Source: Candidatus Hydrogenedentota bacterium (lineage in GTDB: Bacteria > Hydrogenedentota > Hydrogenedentia > Hydrogenedentales > CAITNO01). Taken from it: 37,589 nt of DNA. Of this stretch, positions 1 through 10,500 are shown piece by piece. The DNA is taken from the NCBI GenBank assembly GCA_018056705.1, contig JAGPFE010000033.1, forward strand, positions 1 through 37,589, read 5' to 3'. The notes beneath the pieces are model-generated. The model saw only the letters and a list, made by a program, of their open reading frames with translations, made no database searches and was not told where the DNA came from. A program made the position numbers and the translations under genes. How positions within the stretch are numbered: the stretch's first letter is position 1; each line of letters opens with the position of its first letter.

Positions 1-1946
1 CGCCCGGTATTACCTTTTCCGACACCCAGGTCGCGCCTGGACTGGGCGTCAGCCTTTACGGCCCGGGACTCCGGCTCGAAACCATCGGCGGACCCAGTGA
101 AAACGATCGGGTAACCTTCACCAATGGGGGACGCGCGAATGTCTACCGCGTCGGCCCGTCGGACTGCCGGCTGCTCGGGTGGGAAGTCTTCCTGGGCTGT
201 TTCGCGGCAACAACGGTAGAACTGGCCGTGTACCAGGGCGGGGCCACGGTGTCCGACCCCTGGACAAAAATCTGGTCCCGCCAGGTTTCCCTTGACCCGG
301 GCATCCGGTGGATCCCATCGGAACCCGTGGATCTTACCCTGGCCGCGAATGGCCTGTACGCCTTTGCCGTGACCAGTCCTGGCACGGCGGATATCTTTTC
401 TTCCGCGCGTGTCCTGAACAATCCCGCCTGGGGAACCCTCACGCACCGGGCCGGCCTGGACGGTTTTCCCGGAACCTTTTCGATCTTCTCTTCCACAACG
501 CGCCCCTACCACATGCGTTTTCGCTCGGCCGATCCCGGCACCTTCAGCGGCGCAGGATTCGCCCTCGTCCCCGTCTCCCCCCCACCGGCCAGTCAAGGAT
601 GGAAATCCCTCGACATGGACACGGAAATCCCGGCCGGGACTACCCTCCTGGCGGACATTCTGGATCCGGACACGCTGGAACCCTTGCCGGATCTGGTGGA
701 CCTGACCGACGCCATCGACATGACCCGGCTGTCCCTGGATCATTTCGTGCTGCGGATCCGGATGAACACGAACAACCCCGTCGTCACGCCCGTGCTGCGC
801 GGCATCCACCTTTCCTGGTACCGCGATCCCCCGGGGGCTTTTACCGGGGCGTGGTCCGAAGCCCGGTCGGTTTACGCCGACCTGAATCCGCCCCGGCTGG
901 TCACCCTGACCCGGCTGGACCCTTCTCCTACCCGCGCGAACGCCGCGCGGTACCGGGCGGTGTTTTCCGAGCCCGTGACAGGTCCAGGATTAGCCCCGCC
1001 ATACGCCGGCTGGATACCCCAGGGAATCGCTTCAGCGTGGATTACCAGCGTCTCCCCGGCCGCGGACCCGAACGCGTGGGATATTACCATCGCCTTACCT
1101 GAAGGCGTAGGCGGCCTGCTCGGCCTGAGACGGTTAGCGGGACCCGACATCGTGGACACGGTTGGACGGGAACTGGCGGAAACTGGCGATGCCGCGGATC
1201 TGTACGATATCGACCGTATCAGGCCGTGGGTAACCAGTTTTTCACGCATGGATCCATCCCCCACCAACGCGCCGGTTGTCCGCTGGCGGGTATTCTTCAG
1301 CGAACCGGTCGTCCACGTTCCCCTGTTCGAAGGTTCGGACGGATGGATCATTTCCGGTTCCGCGGGTGGCACCCTCTTGGGCGTGGAAGCCTTCGACGAT
1401 TACTGTGACGTTCTGGTCCGGCCGGGGACTGCCGACGGCACGCTGGGGATCACGCTGGCCGCCGGTTCAAGCCTGACCGATCGCGCGGGATGGCCCATGG
1501 CCCTGAACGCCGTCGCCAACATTGGTTACCAGGTCAGCCATCTCCGGCTCATCCGCGCGCCGTCTCCCGAAACCGTCATAACGGCTGGAGGACGCCTGAC
1601 TCTGGAAGTGGAAGCCGTCGGTGGCTCTCAACCCAGGCAGTACCTGTGGAACTGGTCGCCCGATGGCGTCTCATGGCGAAATATTCCCGGCGCGGACCAA
1701 CCGAGACTGGTGCTGGACTACGTTACGCCGTCCGATGACGGGTGGTATCTCAGCCAGGTCACCGACCCCTGGGAAACCGTTGCTTCCGCGCCCGCCCGGG
1801 TGCGGGTAGAGGGAGAACTCTCCGCGGGGGGCATACCCGTTGCCAGCATCACCGCGCTGGCCATCCTGGTCCTTACCGGGATCGGCCGGTTCGCGTTCTT
1901 CCCGCCCAACCCGAAACCAGCTCAACGATCGCTCAGAAATTCTTGA
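1..1946 (+). CDS. Ig-like-repeat surface protein, 5' end outside window
   Basis: The reading frame is open from base 3, so the gene starts before the window; 647 residues are visible. Two tandem modules share a DPSPT signature followed by a FSEPV strand (about bases 900-980 and 1215-1315). This pattern is known from bacterial Ig-like repeats of large extracellular proteins. A further Ig-like segment (about 1540-1810) carries an aromatic W-x-W core and a DDGWY turn, as in I-set-like domains. The C-terminus has [14 protein letters not shown], a hydrophobic stretch ending near an Arg, then a short polar tail, resembling IPTL-type sorting signals. The gene is probably secreted and surface-anchored; its ligand is unknown. 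Its stop overlaps the end of the convergent chemoreceptor gene by 14 bases, with no terminator between them. Confidence 0.75.
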   Translation, partial: PGITFSDTQVAPGLGVSLYGPGLRLETIGGPSENDRVTFTNGGRANVYRVGPSDCRLLGWEVFLGCFAATTVELAVYQGGATVSDPWTKIWSRQVSLDPGIRWIPSEPVDLTLAANGLYAFAVTSPGTADIFSSARVLNNPAWGTLTHRAGLDGFPGTFSIFSSTTRPYHMRFRSADPGTFSGAGFALVPVSPPPASQGWKSLDMDTEIPAGTTLLADILDPDTLEPLPDLVDLTDAIDMTRLSLDHFVLRIRMNTNNPVVTPVLRGIHLSWYRDPPGAFTGAWSEARSVYADLNPPRLVTLTRLDPSPTRANAARYRAVFSEPVTGPGLAPPYAGWIPQGIASAWITSVSPAADPNAWDITIALPEGVGGLLGLRRLAGPDIVDTVGRELAETGDAADLYDIDRIRPWVTSFSRMDPSPTNAPVVRWRVFFSEPVVHVPLFEGSDGWIISGSAGGTLLGVEAFDDYCDVLVRPGTADGTLGITLAAGSSLTDRAGWPMALNAVANIGYQVSHLRLIRAPSPETVITAGGRLTLEVEAVGGSQPRQYLWNWSPDGVSWRNIPGADQPRLVLDYVTPSDDGWYLSQVTDPWETVASAPARVRVEGELSAGGIPVASITALAILVLTGIGRFAFFPPNPKPAQRSLRNS

Positions 1947-3951
1947 GGTCTTCCTCGTCCAGGGGAATAACGGTTTCCGGGTCTACCGCCTGGGCCTGAT
2001 CGGTTTTGTCCGCCTTGCGCCGCGCGGGAGACGGACTGGGCGACAGCGCCTTGCCGGGCGCACGCGTTCCGGATATCGTGGGAAGCGCCCGGGACGTCGC
2101 CTTTTTTACCGGGCGCGGCGACCTGGTGGATGGACTTCCGCCGGCGACCGGCCGCGCGGAAATCTCTCCTTCCGAAGTCCCGTGAATCAGGGCATTGAGC
2201 CGGGCGACGATGTTCAGTAGTTCTCGGGACTGTCCCGCCAGTTCTTCGCTGGCCGCCGCCGACTCTTCCGCGCTCGCGGCGTTCGCCTGCACCACCTGGT
2301 TCATCTGTTCCACCGCGGTGTTGACCTGGCTGATCCCCTGGCTCTGTTCAGCGGTCGCCGCGGCCACCTCCGCCGCCAGTTGGGCTACCTTGACCGCCGC
2401 GCCCTCGATCTTCTCCAGCAGGGCGGACGCTTCCTGAGCTACTTCCACGCCCGCGCCCGCTTCCTGCTGGGCGCCCGCGATCAACTCCGCCGTGTTTTTC
2501 GCCGCGGTCGCGCTACGCTGGGCCAGCGCGCGCACTTCTTCCGCCACCACGGCGAATCCCCGTCCCGCTTCGCCCGCGCGGGCTGCCTCCACCGCCGCGT
2601 TCAGGGCCAGCAGGTTGGTCTGAAACGCGATCTCGTCAATGGTTTTGATGATATGGGTGGTCTGGTCCGACGCCACCTTGATCCGCTGGATTGTGTCGTT
2701 CATCCGGTTCATCGCTTCGCGTCCCTGTCGGGCGCTCTGGCTGGCTTCCTCGGCCCCGCGGCGTGCCAGTTCGGCGTTCTCCGCGTTCTGACGCACCATC
2801 GACGTCATCTCTTCCAGGGTGGCCGAAGTCTCTTCCAGGCTGGAGGCCTGCTCACTCGCGCCTTCGGCCATGGCCTGGCTCGACTGGGACACCTGGGACG
2901 ACGCCTGGTCCACCTGGGCCGCACCTGAAGAGAGATCATCGATAATCCGCTGCACCGGTCGCGTAATCCCCCGGCTGATCACCACGGCCAGCAGGATGCC
3001 CACCACCAGTGCCGCAATGGTCAGGCTTAACGCCACCAGGTTCGACAGGGTAACGATCCGCCGAATACCCTCTTCCTGCCGCGCGACGATGGCGTCCATC
3101 GTTTTAACCAGTTCCCTCCCGCTGGCACCAAGACTCTCCGCCGCCTTCGCTCGCTGCTCAAATCCCGCGCGCATGCTTTCTCCCGCGGCGGCGTAGGCCT
3201 CGAGATTATCAGCAATTTTTTTAACCTCGGCGGATAACGCGGCGGAACTCTTTACCGTGTTGCCCCACGTTGCCGCGTTGGTTTTCACCTTGTCCAGTTG
3301 CTGCCGGTATGCCTCAAGCGTCGATTCATCCTTGAGGAGAAGGTAACGGGTCGCGACCACCCGAAGCAGGATAAATTCTCCCATGACGTCCCGCTCGAAA
3401 TCCATGGCCGCGGCCACCATGTTCCCGTACGCTTCCAGGTTCTGCGCGTTTTTCGCGTCCGCCATGGACTGATCGACAGCCTTTCTTATGGATGCCATGC
3501 TTTGCAGAATCTCTCCCCCCGTCTTGATCCAGGATTGCTGCGCGTCGCCACAGGTCTTTTCCGCGCTGACAAGATCCGCGAAGGAGGCCTTGTAAGGACC
3601 AACTATTCCCTTGAGTTTAGTAACGAGATCTTTCGACTCGCTGTCCAGTCCCCGCATCGTGCCGAGGGTATCTATAGCTTCTTCCATCGCCAACTCCGCT
3701 TCGGCCCATAACTGGTCCGCCGATTTTTCCTGTCCGGCCTGGGGGGCGGAACCGTATATCATGAAATCCCGCCGGTATTTCGCCGTGGATTCCATGTGCG
3801 CGCGGGCGGTTTCGGTCTGCAGCAGGCGCGCTACCCCGAGATTGACCTGGCGCAGGGCAAGCCAGGACATGCCACCAATCAACCCGGCCATGATCACAAG
3901 AACCAGGAAACCCGTGAAGATGCGCGTGGACAGTTTCATGTTCGATTTCAT
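1933..3951 (-). CDS. Methyl-accepting chemotaxis protein (transmembrane chemoreceptor)
   Basis: A 672-aa transmembrane receptor that should signal to CheA/CheW. TM1 lies at about residues 11-33, a helical periplasmic sensor at 34-300, and TM2 at 301-325. The cytoplasmic part is a long coiled coil whose hairpin tip (about 438-481) has the hallmark segments [19 protein letters not shown] and [19 protein letters not shown]. After TM2 only an ITRP-type first HAMP helix is recognisable; the second HAMP helix is not evident. The tail after about residue 600 is Pro/Ser/Lys-rich and ends DEEDLKNF, without an obvious CheR/CheB-docking pentapeptide. I chose the ATG at 3951 because AAGGAAGGAG lies 8 bases upstream; a GTG at 3958-3960 would overlap that site. 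The sensor is all-helical, like 4HB or HBM types, but the ligand cannot be inferred. No che genes are in the window. Confidence 0.93.
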   Translation of the reverse strand: MKSNMKLSTRIFTGFLVLVIMAGLIGGMSWLALRQVNLGVARLLQTETARAHMESTAKYRRDFMIYGSAPQAGQEKSADQLWAEAELAMEEAIDTLGTMRGLDSESKDLVTKLKGIVGPYKASFADLVSAEKTCGDAQQSWIKTGGEILQSMASIRKAVDQSMADAKNAQNLEAYGNMVAAAMDFERDVMGEFILLRVVATRYLLLKDESTLEAYRQQLDKVKTNAATWGNTVKSSAALSAEVKKIADNLEAYAAAGESMRAGFEQRAKAAESLGASGRELVKTMDAIVARQEEGIRRIVTLSNLVALSLTIAALVVGILLAVVISRGITRPVQRIIDDLSSGAAQVDQASSQVSQSSQAMAEGASEQASSLEETSATLEEMTSMVRQNAENAELARRGAEEASQSARQGREAMNRMNDTIQRIKVASDQTTHIIKTIDEIAFQTNLLALNAAVEAARAGEAGRGFAVVAEEVRALAQRSATAAKNTAELIAGAQQEAGAGVEVAQEASALLEKIEGAAVKVAQLAAEVAAATAEQSQGISQVNTAVEQMNQVVQANAASAEESAAASEELAGQSRELLNIVARLNALIHGTSEGEISARPVAGGSPSTRSPRPVKKATSRALPTISGTRAPGKALSPSPSPARRKADKTDQAQAVDPETVIPLDEEDLKNF

Positions 3952-3976
3952 GGCTAACACTCCTTCCTTTAGAAAG

Positions 3977-3985
3977 ATTATACCA
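3977..3985 (-). promoter_or_regulatory. Putative extended -10 promoter of the chemoreceptor gene
   Basis: On the minus strand TGG-TATAAT gives a perfect -10 hexamer (3977-3982) with a TGn extension. No good -35 box is visible. The predicted start near 3970 would leave a leader of about 19 bases containing the Shine-Dalgarno sequence. Confidence 0.4.
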
Positions 3986-4079
3986 CACGACCTGCTTTAT
4001 AGGATAATCTCTTATATCGGTTTTTTCGGAATATGCAAAAAATATTTGTAAAGAATTTCTTAATTGATTATTTGCCGGT

Positions 4080-4107
4080 TTTACAGTATGAACCTGCTCA
4101 TTATAGG
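4080..4107 (+). promoter_or_regulatory. Weak sigma70-like promoter for the DCC/DUF1295 pair
   Basis: TTTACA (4080-4085), a 16-base spacer and TATAGG (4102-4107) lie about 40 bases upstream of the ATG at 4147. The region is AT-rich relative to the surroundings. Both hexamers deviate from consensus, so this is a tentative call. Confidence 0.3.
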
Positions 4108-4146
4108 GGTTCGGAATGATTCGTTGAAAATCTCTGTTTCCATGGC

Positions 4147-4554
4147 ATGATGAACATATTGACAGTTATTTACGATGACCGATGCGGGCTGTGCGCGGCC
4201 GCCCGGAAATGGGCGGAAAAACGGTGCGGTGAAACTGTTTTCTTCTATCCGGCCAGTCGCGCCGCAAGATTTCTCGAATCCAGGGGCATTCCCGCAAATA
4301 CCATTGAGAACGGTATCATCGTTTTCGAAACGGACAGGGTCCTGATGGGATACGTGGGGGTGCTACACGTATTGAAACGGTGTGGCACATCCCCAGCATT
4401 ACTTGGCATCCTCGGTGTCCCGGGTATTCGGGGAACAGGTAGCCTCGTTTACCGCTACCTCGCCCGCCACCGACGCCTGGCATCCCGCCTGTTCCGGTTG
4501 CCCCCCGTCCCGGCGGAGACCGGAACCTGCCATTGCGGCGGGGGATGTGCCTGA
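4147..4554 (+). CDS. DCC-family (DUF393) thiol-disulfide-type protein
   Basis: A 135-aa protein. The N-terminal strand runs into YDDRCGLC (residues 9-16), the family's thioredoxin-like CxxC site, followed by a helix and FFYPAS, matching the DCC (DUF393) pattern. Family members are predicted small oxidoreductases, but their substrates are generally unknown. The C-terminus has an unusual Cys cluster (CHCGGGC, about residues 128-134) not needed for the fold. No clear Shine-Dalgarno precedes the ATG at 4147; another ATG follows at once at 4150. The stop codon overlaps the ATG of the DUF1295 gene by one base (TGATG), so the two are probably translated together. Confidence 0.8.
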   Translation: MMNILTVIYDDRCGLCAAARKWAEKRCGETVFFYPASRAARFLESRGIPANTIENGIIVFETDRVLMGYVGVLHVLKRCGTSPALLGILGVPGIRGTGSLVYRYLARHRRLASRLFRLPPVPAETGTCHCGGGCA

Positions 4555-5381
4555 TGACGCTTCTACAGGTTGCGGCCATCCACCTCGTGCTTTCCGCGTC
4601 GCTGATGACCCTCCTGTGGGGTATTCAGTATTTTCGACGAAACGCGGGGATTGTCGACGCCGGGTGGTCCCTGGCCATGCTTATCGGCGCGGGACTTTAT
4701 ATCTTGTTTCTGGTGGGGGACCCCGCGCGACGGGCACTGGTCGCGGCGGTTGCCCTGCCGTGGAGCACGCGGCTGTTCTGGCACATTCTGACCGATCGGG
4801 TGATCGGCAAACCGGAAGATGGACGTTATCGGAAAATGCGGGACGCCTTGGGGCGATGGGTTCAGCCGGTATTTCTGGCTTTTTTCCTGGCACAAGCCCT
4901 GCTAGCCGTGCTGTTCTGCCTGCCCATCGGTACGGCGGCATCCATTCCCCATCCACCGGATGGGTGGACCTTACTGGGTGCCGGCCTCGGAATCCTGGCC
5001 ATCACGATGGAAGGCGTGGCGGATCACCAGTTACAGCGCTGGCGAAGCAATCCAGAAAACTGGGGAAAAACCTGCCGCGTGGGCCTCTGGCGTTACTCCC
5101 GGCATCCCAACTACTTCTTCGAATGGCTGCACTGGTGGAGTTACCCGTGCTATTGCGCGGGCAGTGTTTTTTTCCTGCCGTCTCTACTGTTCCCCGTCCT
5201 CATGTTCCTGTTTCTGTGGTACGTGACGGGTATCCCTTACACCGAGGCTCAAGCCCTTCGTTCCCGCGGGGAAGACTACCGGCAATACCAGCGTGAAACC
5301 AGCATCTTCTTCCCCTGGTTTCCCCGGCCAAACGCGCGTTCGACGGGTGAAGTGGCTGCCAGGCGCGTTGGTCCCACCTGA
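4554..5381 (+). CDS. DUF1295 integral membrane protein (steroid-reductase-like fold)
   Basis: A 275-aa multi-pass membrane protein. The C-terminal half has the family's conserved pattern: RHPNYFFEW (about residues 183-191), an HWWSYP continuation, and a late YRQYQRETSIFFPWFP segment. DUF1295 proteins belong to the group of membrane enzymes that includes steroid 5-alpha-reductases and isoprenylcysteine methyltransferases; the reaction here is not known. I chose the ATG at 4554, which overlaps the upstream stop and has GGGGGA about 8 bases before it. An in-frame upstream ATG at 4533 lacks such a site. The gene ends one base before the stop of the convergent deacetylase-family gene. Confidence 0.85.
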   Translation: MTLLQVAAIHLVLSASLMTLLWGIQYFRRNAGIVDAGWSLAMLIGAGLYILFLVGDPARRALVAAVALPWSTRLFWHILTDRVIGKPEDGRYRKMRDALGRWVQPVFLAFFLAQALLAVLFCLPIGTAASIPHPPDGWTLLGAGLGILAITMEGVADHQLQRWRSNPENWGKTCRVGLWRYSRHPNYFFEWLHWWSYPCYCAGSVFFLPSLLFPVLMFLFLWYVTGIPYTEAQALRSRGEDYRQYQRETSIFFPWFPRPNARSTGEVAARRVGPT

Positions 5382-5382
5382 C

Positions 5383-6298
5383 CTATTGCCCTGCGAGTTC
5401 CCGCAGGTGCGCCACCAGGGACTGGCCCAGCGCGACGGGGTGATATCCCCCCTCGAGAAACGCGATGATCCGGCCCCCGGCGATTTCCCGGACCAGGCGG
5501 GTCATCTCGGCGAAATGTTCGGCTTCCAGCAACTGGTTCCCAAGGGGATCCAGACGATGGGCATCGAAGCCCGCGGAAATGAGCAGAAAATCGGGGGCGA
5601 AAAGTTGCAACTGGGGCACGACCACGCCCCGGACCGTGTTGGTCCACTGGTCAGGGCTGCATCCCGGCGGCATCTGCACGTTCAGGTTGGTGTTACTTTT
5701 TCCCCGTTCGTGGGGAAATCCCGTTCCCGGAAACTGGGGGTATTCGTGCAGGCTGATGAAGAGCACCGTGTCATCATTATAAAAGGCGTGTTGCGTGCCA
5801 TTACCGTGATGGACATCGAAATCAAAAATAGCCACCCGGTGCGCTTTGGCTACATCGCGGATCCATCTTGCCGTGATGGCGATGTTGTTGAACACGCAGA
5901 ACCCCATCGCGTAGTCGGGCTCGGCATGATGCCCAGGGGGGGCGCATCAGGACAAAGGCGTTCTCGCACGCCCCGTCCAGGATAGCGCGTGCCGCGGTAA
6001 TCCCGGCACCGGCAGCCAGCAGGGCGGCGTCCCACGTGTGTTCCATGAACACCGTGTCAGGATCCGGATAGGTTTCCTTGCCGAGGCAACAACGTTGCAC
6101 GGTGTCCACGTGTTCACGGGTATGAATCCGGCAGATATCTTCAATTGAGGCCGCTTCCGGTTCCACGATCGGCGTGTTCAGCCCGGAGCGACGGATGGCA
6201 TCCAGGGCCGCCCGGAGCCGGTCCGACGACTCAGGATGGAATTCCCCCGTGTCGTGGGCAAGTGCTTTTTCCGAGTAATAAATCGCCGTCCTGGCCAT
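5383..6298 (-). pseudogene. Histone deacetylase/AcuC-family amidohydrolase, frameshifted
   Basis: The two halves of a class II histone-deacetylase-like (AcuC/AphA type) zinc amidohydrolase lie in different frames. The N-terminal part (from 6298) reads through HTREHVDT to LMRPP; the other frame continues GHHAEPDYAMGF, then DFDVHHGNGTQ (zinc Asp and His), SAGFDAH and EGGYH. Rejoined, the active-site motif is RPPGHHA. The break is one extra base in a run of seven G at 5936-5942 (six would restore the frame); the total of 916 bases is 305 codons plus one. Family members remove acetyl groups from lysines, polyamines or small molecules. The start at 6298 has GGGAG 6 bases upstream and fits the promoter at 6333-6361. 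All catalytic motifs survive, so this is either a very recent mutation, slippage, or a homopolymer sequencing error. Confidence 0.85.
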
Positions 6299-6332
6299 GC
6301 CTGTCTCCCGTGGGCACATGCCCATCGTTCAG

Positions 6333-6361
6333 ATTGTATCCCCTGGTCTGACCGAAATCAA
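6333..6361 (-). promoter_or_regulatory. Sigma70-like promoter of the deacetylase-family gene
   Basis: On the minus strand TTGATT (6356-6361), a 17-base spacer and TACAAT (6333-6338) sit just upstream of the gene. Transcription from about 6326 would give a leader of some 28 bases. This excludes the alternative ATG at 6325 as the likely start. Confidence 0.55.
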
Positions 6362-6516
6362 ACATCCATAAAAGCGGGATTACGCCACAATCCGTATAAT
6401 GCGGGAATAACGCGTGGGCAATGGGGCCTTAATTCGGGAAGGTATCCCGTCCGTCGTCCGAGTACGCGAAAGCGTCGATCCGGACCCGTCAACGAACCAA
6501 TCACAGGAAATCTCTC

Positions 6517-7491
6517 GTGAAGGTCAGAACGATACTGCTGAGTGAAAAAACCGCGCGCGCGCTGGAGATCCTGATCGGGCTGTACCTGGTCGTGGGCGCG
6601 TTACCCAAGGGGCTGAACATCAACCACTTCGCCGTGCAGATGTCGGCGTACAAGGTACTCCCCGATCCTTCCTGGCTGCCGCCCGCGGCCCTGGCAACGC
6701 TGCTGCTGGAAATGTTTCTGGGCATGTCCATGCTGCTCGGACTGCGTTTCCGGGGGCTCGTCCTGGCGCTGTACCAGGGCATGCTGGTGTTTTTTTCGGG
6801 ATTGATTCTGTACGCGTGGCTGGTCCACGGCCTGGAAGACTGCGGATGTTTTCCCCTGCTCAAGATGACGCCGGAAGTATCCCTCGTCAAGAACGGGATC
6901 CTGTTCCTGCTGGGATGCCACCAGGCGTGGGTATTTCGGCCGTGGCAAAATTCTCCACCCGGGTGGGTGTCTTCCGGGCTGTATCCGCGCGCGGCGATCC
7001 TGCTCCTGGTATCCGTGGGCGTGACGGTCCACGCGGCTACCCAGGTGGAACGGGTGGCCACGCCCTTGGAAACCTCCTCTCCCGCGAATCACTCCGGCCA
7101 GGAAGGACCCTACGCGAAGTTTGTCATCCCGGCGCCCGAGGGGGAGCGGCACCTGGGCGAAGGCACGCATCTCGTGGCCATGCTCAGCATGACCTGCGAG
7201 GAATGCATGGCCAAGGTACCCGAGCTCAACGCGTTGAGCATGACCCCGGGTATGCCCCCCCTGTGCGCGTTGTGCTACGAGGAGCGACCGGGCGCCATGG
7301 CGGATTTCATGGCCATGACGGGTCCCCTTTTTCCCCTGTTATCCCTGGGCGATCAGCCACTGGTGTACTACACCCTTCGCGGCCAGGACCCTTTCCGGCT
7401 GAGCCTGATCCGCGATGGTTTCGCGGTTCGCCACTGGGACGGCACGGTACCTTCCCCCGAAGAAATCATGGCCGCCATGGCTGAACCCTGA
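6517..7491 (+). CDS. MauE/DoxX-like membrane domain fused to a thioredoxin-like domain
   Basis: A 324-aa protein. Residues 1-140 form four membrane segments with a DCGCFP motif (108-113), as in MauE/DoxX-like redox-associated membrane proteins. A fifth segment lies at about 156-174. The remaining domain (about 200-324) contains MLSMTCEEC (222-230), a CxxC in the position of a thioredoxin active site, a second CxxC (LCALC, 249-253), and a following strand VYYTLRG. Inference: the membrane part passes reducing or oxidising equivalents to or from the soluble thioredoxin-like domain for extracytoplasmic disulfide chemistry. The GTG start at 6517 has AGGAAA about 8 bases upstream. A TATAAT at 6395-6400 may be its -10, but no -35 is seen. 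It converges on the Kelch protein gene, 4 bases away. Confidence 0.75.
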   Translation: MKVRTILLSEKTARALEILIGLYLVVGALPKGLNINHFAVQMSAYKVLPDPSWLPPAALATLLLEMFLGMSMLLGLRFRGLVLALYQGMLVFFSGLILYAWLVHGLEDCGCFPLLKMTPEVSLVKNGILFLLGCHQAWVFRPWQNSPPGWVSSGLYPRAAILLLVSVGVTVHAATQVERVATPLETSSPANHSGQEGPYAKFVIPAPEGERHLGEGTHLVAMLSMTCEECMAKVPELNALSMTPGMPPLCALCYEERPGAMADFMAMTGPLFPLLSLGDQPLVYYTLRGQDPFRLSLIRDGFAVRHWDGTVPSPEEIMAAMAEP

Positions 7492-7500
7492 ACGTTCAGG
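7487..7500. other. 14-bp perfect palindrome spanning two convergent stop codons
   Basis: CCTGAACGTTCAGG contains the TGA of the plus-strand gene (7489-7491) and the TGA of the minus-strand gene (7496-7498). It reads the same on both strands. It has no loop and only TTTT nearby, so a terminator role is doubtful. Confidence 0.6.
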
Positions 7501-10500
7501 ATGTTTTCCCGCGACGACGGCCGGCCAGCGCGAGCAGTCCCAGGCCCATCAGCAGGGTATCCGCCGTGTCGGTGTTATCCGTGCCGGATGTCGCGTCCCG
7601 TTGCCTGCAACGGAAACACCCCTTTCTGGGTTCAGGCTGAGGCTCGGGTTCGGGCTCAGGCTCAGGTTCAGGTTCAGGCTGAGGTTCCACGGTCCCGCCG
7701 GGAACTGTCAGCCCGATGGTCACGCTTTTCAGCGTTCCCCCGGACAGGGCCACCGACACCGCGCGCTCCTGGTACCCCGATGCCGAAACCCTGACCGTGT
7801 AACTACCGTCGGGAACGGCTGGAAAGGCATACACGCCGTTCTCATTCTCGGTCACCGGCTGGTACGCGGAAACCTGGAGGGAAGCCGCCGCTGTCGTGAT
7901 CGGTGACTGTGACGCGGCATCCACTACCGTGCAGAACAGGGCGTTGGCCAGCAGGGCGCTGCCCGGCGGCGCGATAGGAGCGATAACCACGGTTCCCTCG
8001 CTGTCCACCCGTTTTTCGGCCGCGTTCACATCGTCGGTGTCCCAGTCGTTGTTCTGGAGATAGAGCGGATCGCTTCGTTCATTGACCACTACCGGATCTG
8101 AGGTTTCCGCGCCGAACCGGTTAAAGCCGGTTTCCGGGTTGGTCGCGTCACCCGCGCCGGCAATCACGCCCGTGTCTTCCTTGGCCACCGAATTATCGGT
8201 GTATACCAGGGCGGGGCCCGCCAGAAAATCAAAATTATTCAAGCGAAGTCTTGGCGACGGACCGTCAATCCGGATGCCCGATCCCAGGCCAAAAAACGTG
8301 CATCGTTCGATGACCACCGGCGGCAGAGCGGAATTCAGCACCACGATACCCGTCAGGCCAAGCCCGGATCCCTGGAACCACACGTTCCGGATCCGGGTGC
8401 GGGTCCCCGTAACCTGGACCATCGGCACATCCGGAGTCAACGCCAGGTCATCCGATTCCATCATCATCACGTTGGCCATTTCCGTTCCCTCGGCCATCGT
8501 AAACCGGCTGTTGAGGATGGCAAGGGGCGGTTCTCCCGGCACCGGCTGTCCCCCCAGCCCCAGCACCCGGGTATAAGGAGGAACCGACAGCAAGCCTTGC
8601 TCTTCGTAATTTCCCGGGCGCAGGAGCACCCGCCCAGGCAGGTCGGGCGTTCCGCCGACCGTGGACAGGGCAAACGCCAGGGTACGCAGGGGAGCTGTCC
8701 GGCTTCCCCGGTTCGAGGCGTCCGCGCCGTTCACCGGGTCCACGAACACGCAGAGCCCCGGGCTGCCCGCGTCCAGCGGATTAGACCTCCTTAGAAACTC
8801 TTCCAGGTTGGTCAGGCCATCCTCGTCAGGATCAAGCGCGGCATCCTGCGGATTACCGGGCCCGAACAGGAATCGCAATTCCCAGCCGTCCGGCATGCCG
8901 TCCCCGTCCGTGTCGGTATCAGCCGGATTCGTGCCCACGCAGGTTTCCTGGCAGTCATTCAGGCCATCCCCGTCCGTGTCGGCCAACGGGACCGACGCGG
9001 CCTGGGCCTCGCAGGCTGAAAAACAGGCCGCCCACGGAAGGGGCACACCCGACGAAACCGGGCTGAAAACAGGCACTATCAGCAGGGACTGGTTCAGGGT
9101 AAGCACCAGGGGATTCTGCGCGCCGTCGACATCACCCCGCCAACCGGAAAAGGTATACCCGCTGTCCGGTTGGGCGGTCAGCGTAACGGTGGTCCCTGCC
9201 GCGAAAGATCCGTCCGGTCCCGGGGCTGGAGATACCTGGGCCGTTCCCCCTGTTGCCGCCCCGATAACCACGCGAACCGACGGATCCGGCTCGAAAACCA
9301 CGCCAAAACTAACGTTTCCGTTCATCAGAAACAACTCCTGGATCCCGCTCCGGCCCTCGAGATATCCCGTCCAGGATGCCAGGCGATACCCCCTGTCCGG
9401 TACGGCCCGGACCGCCACGAGGGTATTTTCTTCCAGCGTTCCATCCAGGGCCGGTCGAGGAAACAGGTAAACCCGCCCGTTAGACGGTTGTTCAACCGTT
9501 ATCGCGTAGCGACTCAGTGGCGGTCCAAGAATCCACACTTCCGGGAAGTACGTGTACTGGTAATAACCCTGGTCCTGGGTAAGAGCGTAGAACGCCCCGC
9601 CTGTCATCCACAGTTCCGGCCCATGGGATCCGTTCACGACTGTCGCGGCAAACCCTTCCCGTGGTCTCCATGGCACATCGGATTCCTGTCTCCATATGAC
9701 CCCGTCGGCGGTCGACCACGCGTCGCTAAGCACATTTTCACCCCCACCACCTGCCACTTCACCTCGGCCGCCGATCACCCAAAGCCGGTTGTCAAAAACC
9801 ACGCACGCGTGGCCATACCGGGACGACCATGGGGGCGCGGTTCCAGGGGTATACCAGTTCAATCCGTCATAGGTATACCAGACTTCCGTTTCGCTGGCTT
9901 TTACGCCAACACCATAGGGGCCGGTAAACAGGCCGCCAACCAGCCACAACTGGTTATTAAACACGACCGCCTGGGAACCGTAGCATCCACCCCATGGCGC
10001 GCTGGGTGTAATCCGTTCCCACGCGCGTCCATCTGAACTGCTCCAGATATCCGGTGGAAACACGGCAAATCCGGGACTTCCCGGCGTTTCTGACGCGCTG
10101 AGATCCATGCCCCCGATCACCCAGATCTTTCCATCGAATGCCGCTACCGCCATATTTTGGCGGGGCCCCCACGGCGCCGTGTCTGTCAGCAGGGTCCAGT
10201 TGGCCCCGTCCGAACTGCTCCACACCTGCCCCGTGGAGAAAGTATCTTCTTCACTCCCCCCCTGGCCCCCAACCAGGTACAGCATGCTGTTCAACTCCAC
10301 CAGCCCGGCATAAAACCTTGAAGTCGCTGGGCCAGGGTCTCCCGCCCGGAACCACTGAGACCCGTTCATGGACGACCACGCGTCAAAGCCTACCACGCCA
10401 TAGTCCTTGGTCGCCGGATTCACCGGAACAGTAACCGTCCCGATTAAACCATACCCGCCGATCATCAGCGCGGAATTGTAGTCAGGCGGCAGCGCAACCA

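Noticed and set aside
4020..4080. Possible sigma28 (flagellar-type) promoter for the chemoreceptor (ACCGATAT)
   Set aside because: The TAAA box is absent at the proper distance; the TGG-TATAAT nearer the gene is better.
6395..6400. TATAAT upstream of the MauE-like gene
   Set aside because: No -35 hexamer or TGn extension is present at any workable spacing, so it is not listed as a promoter.
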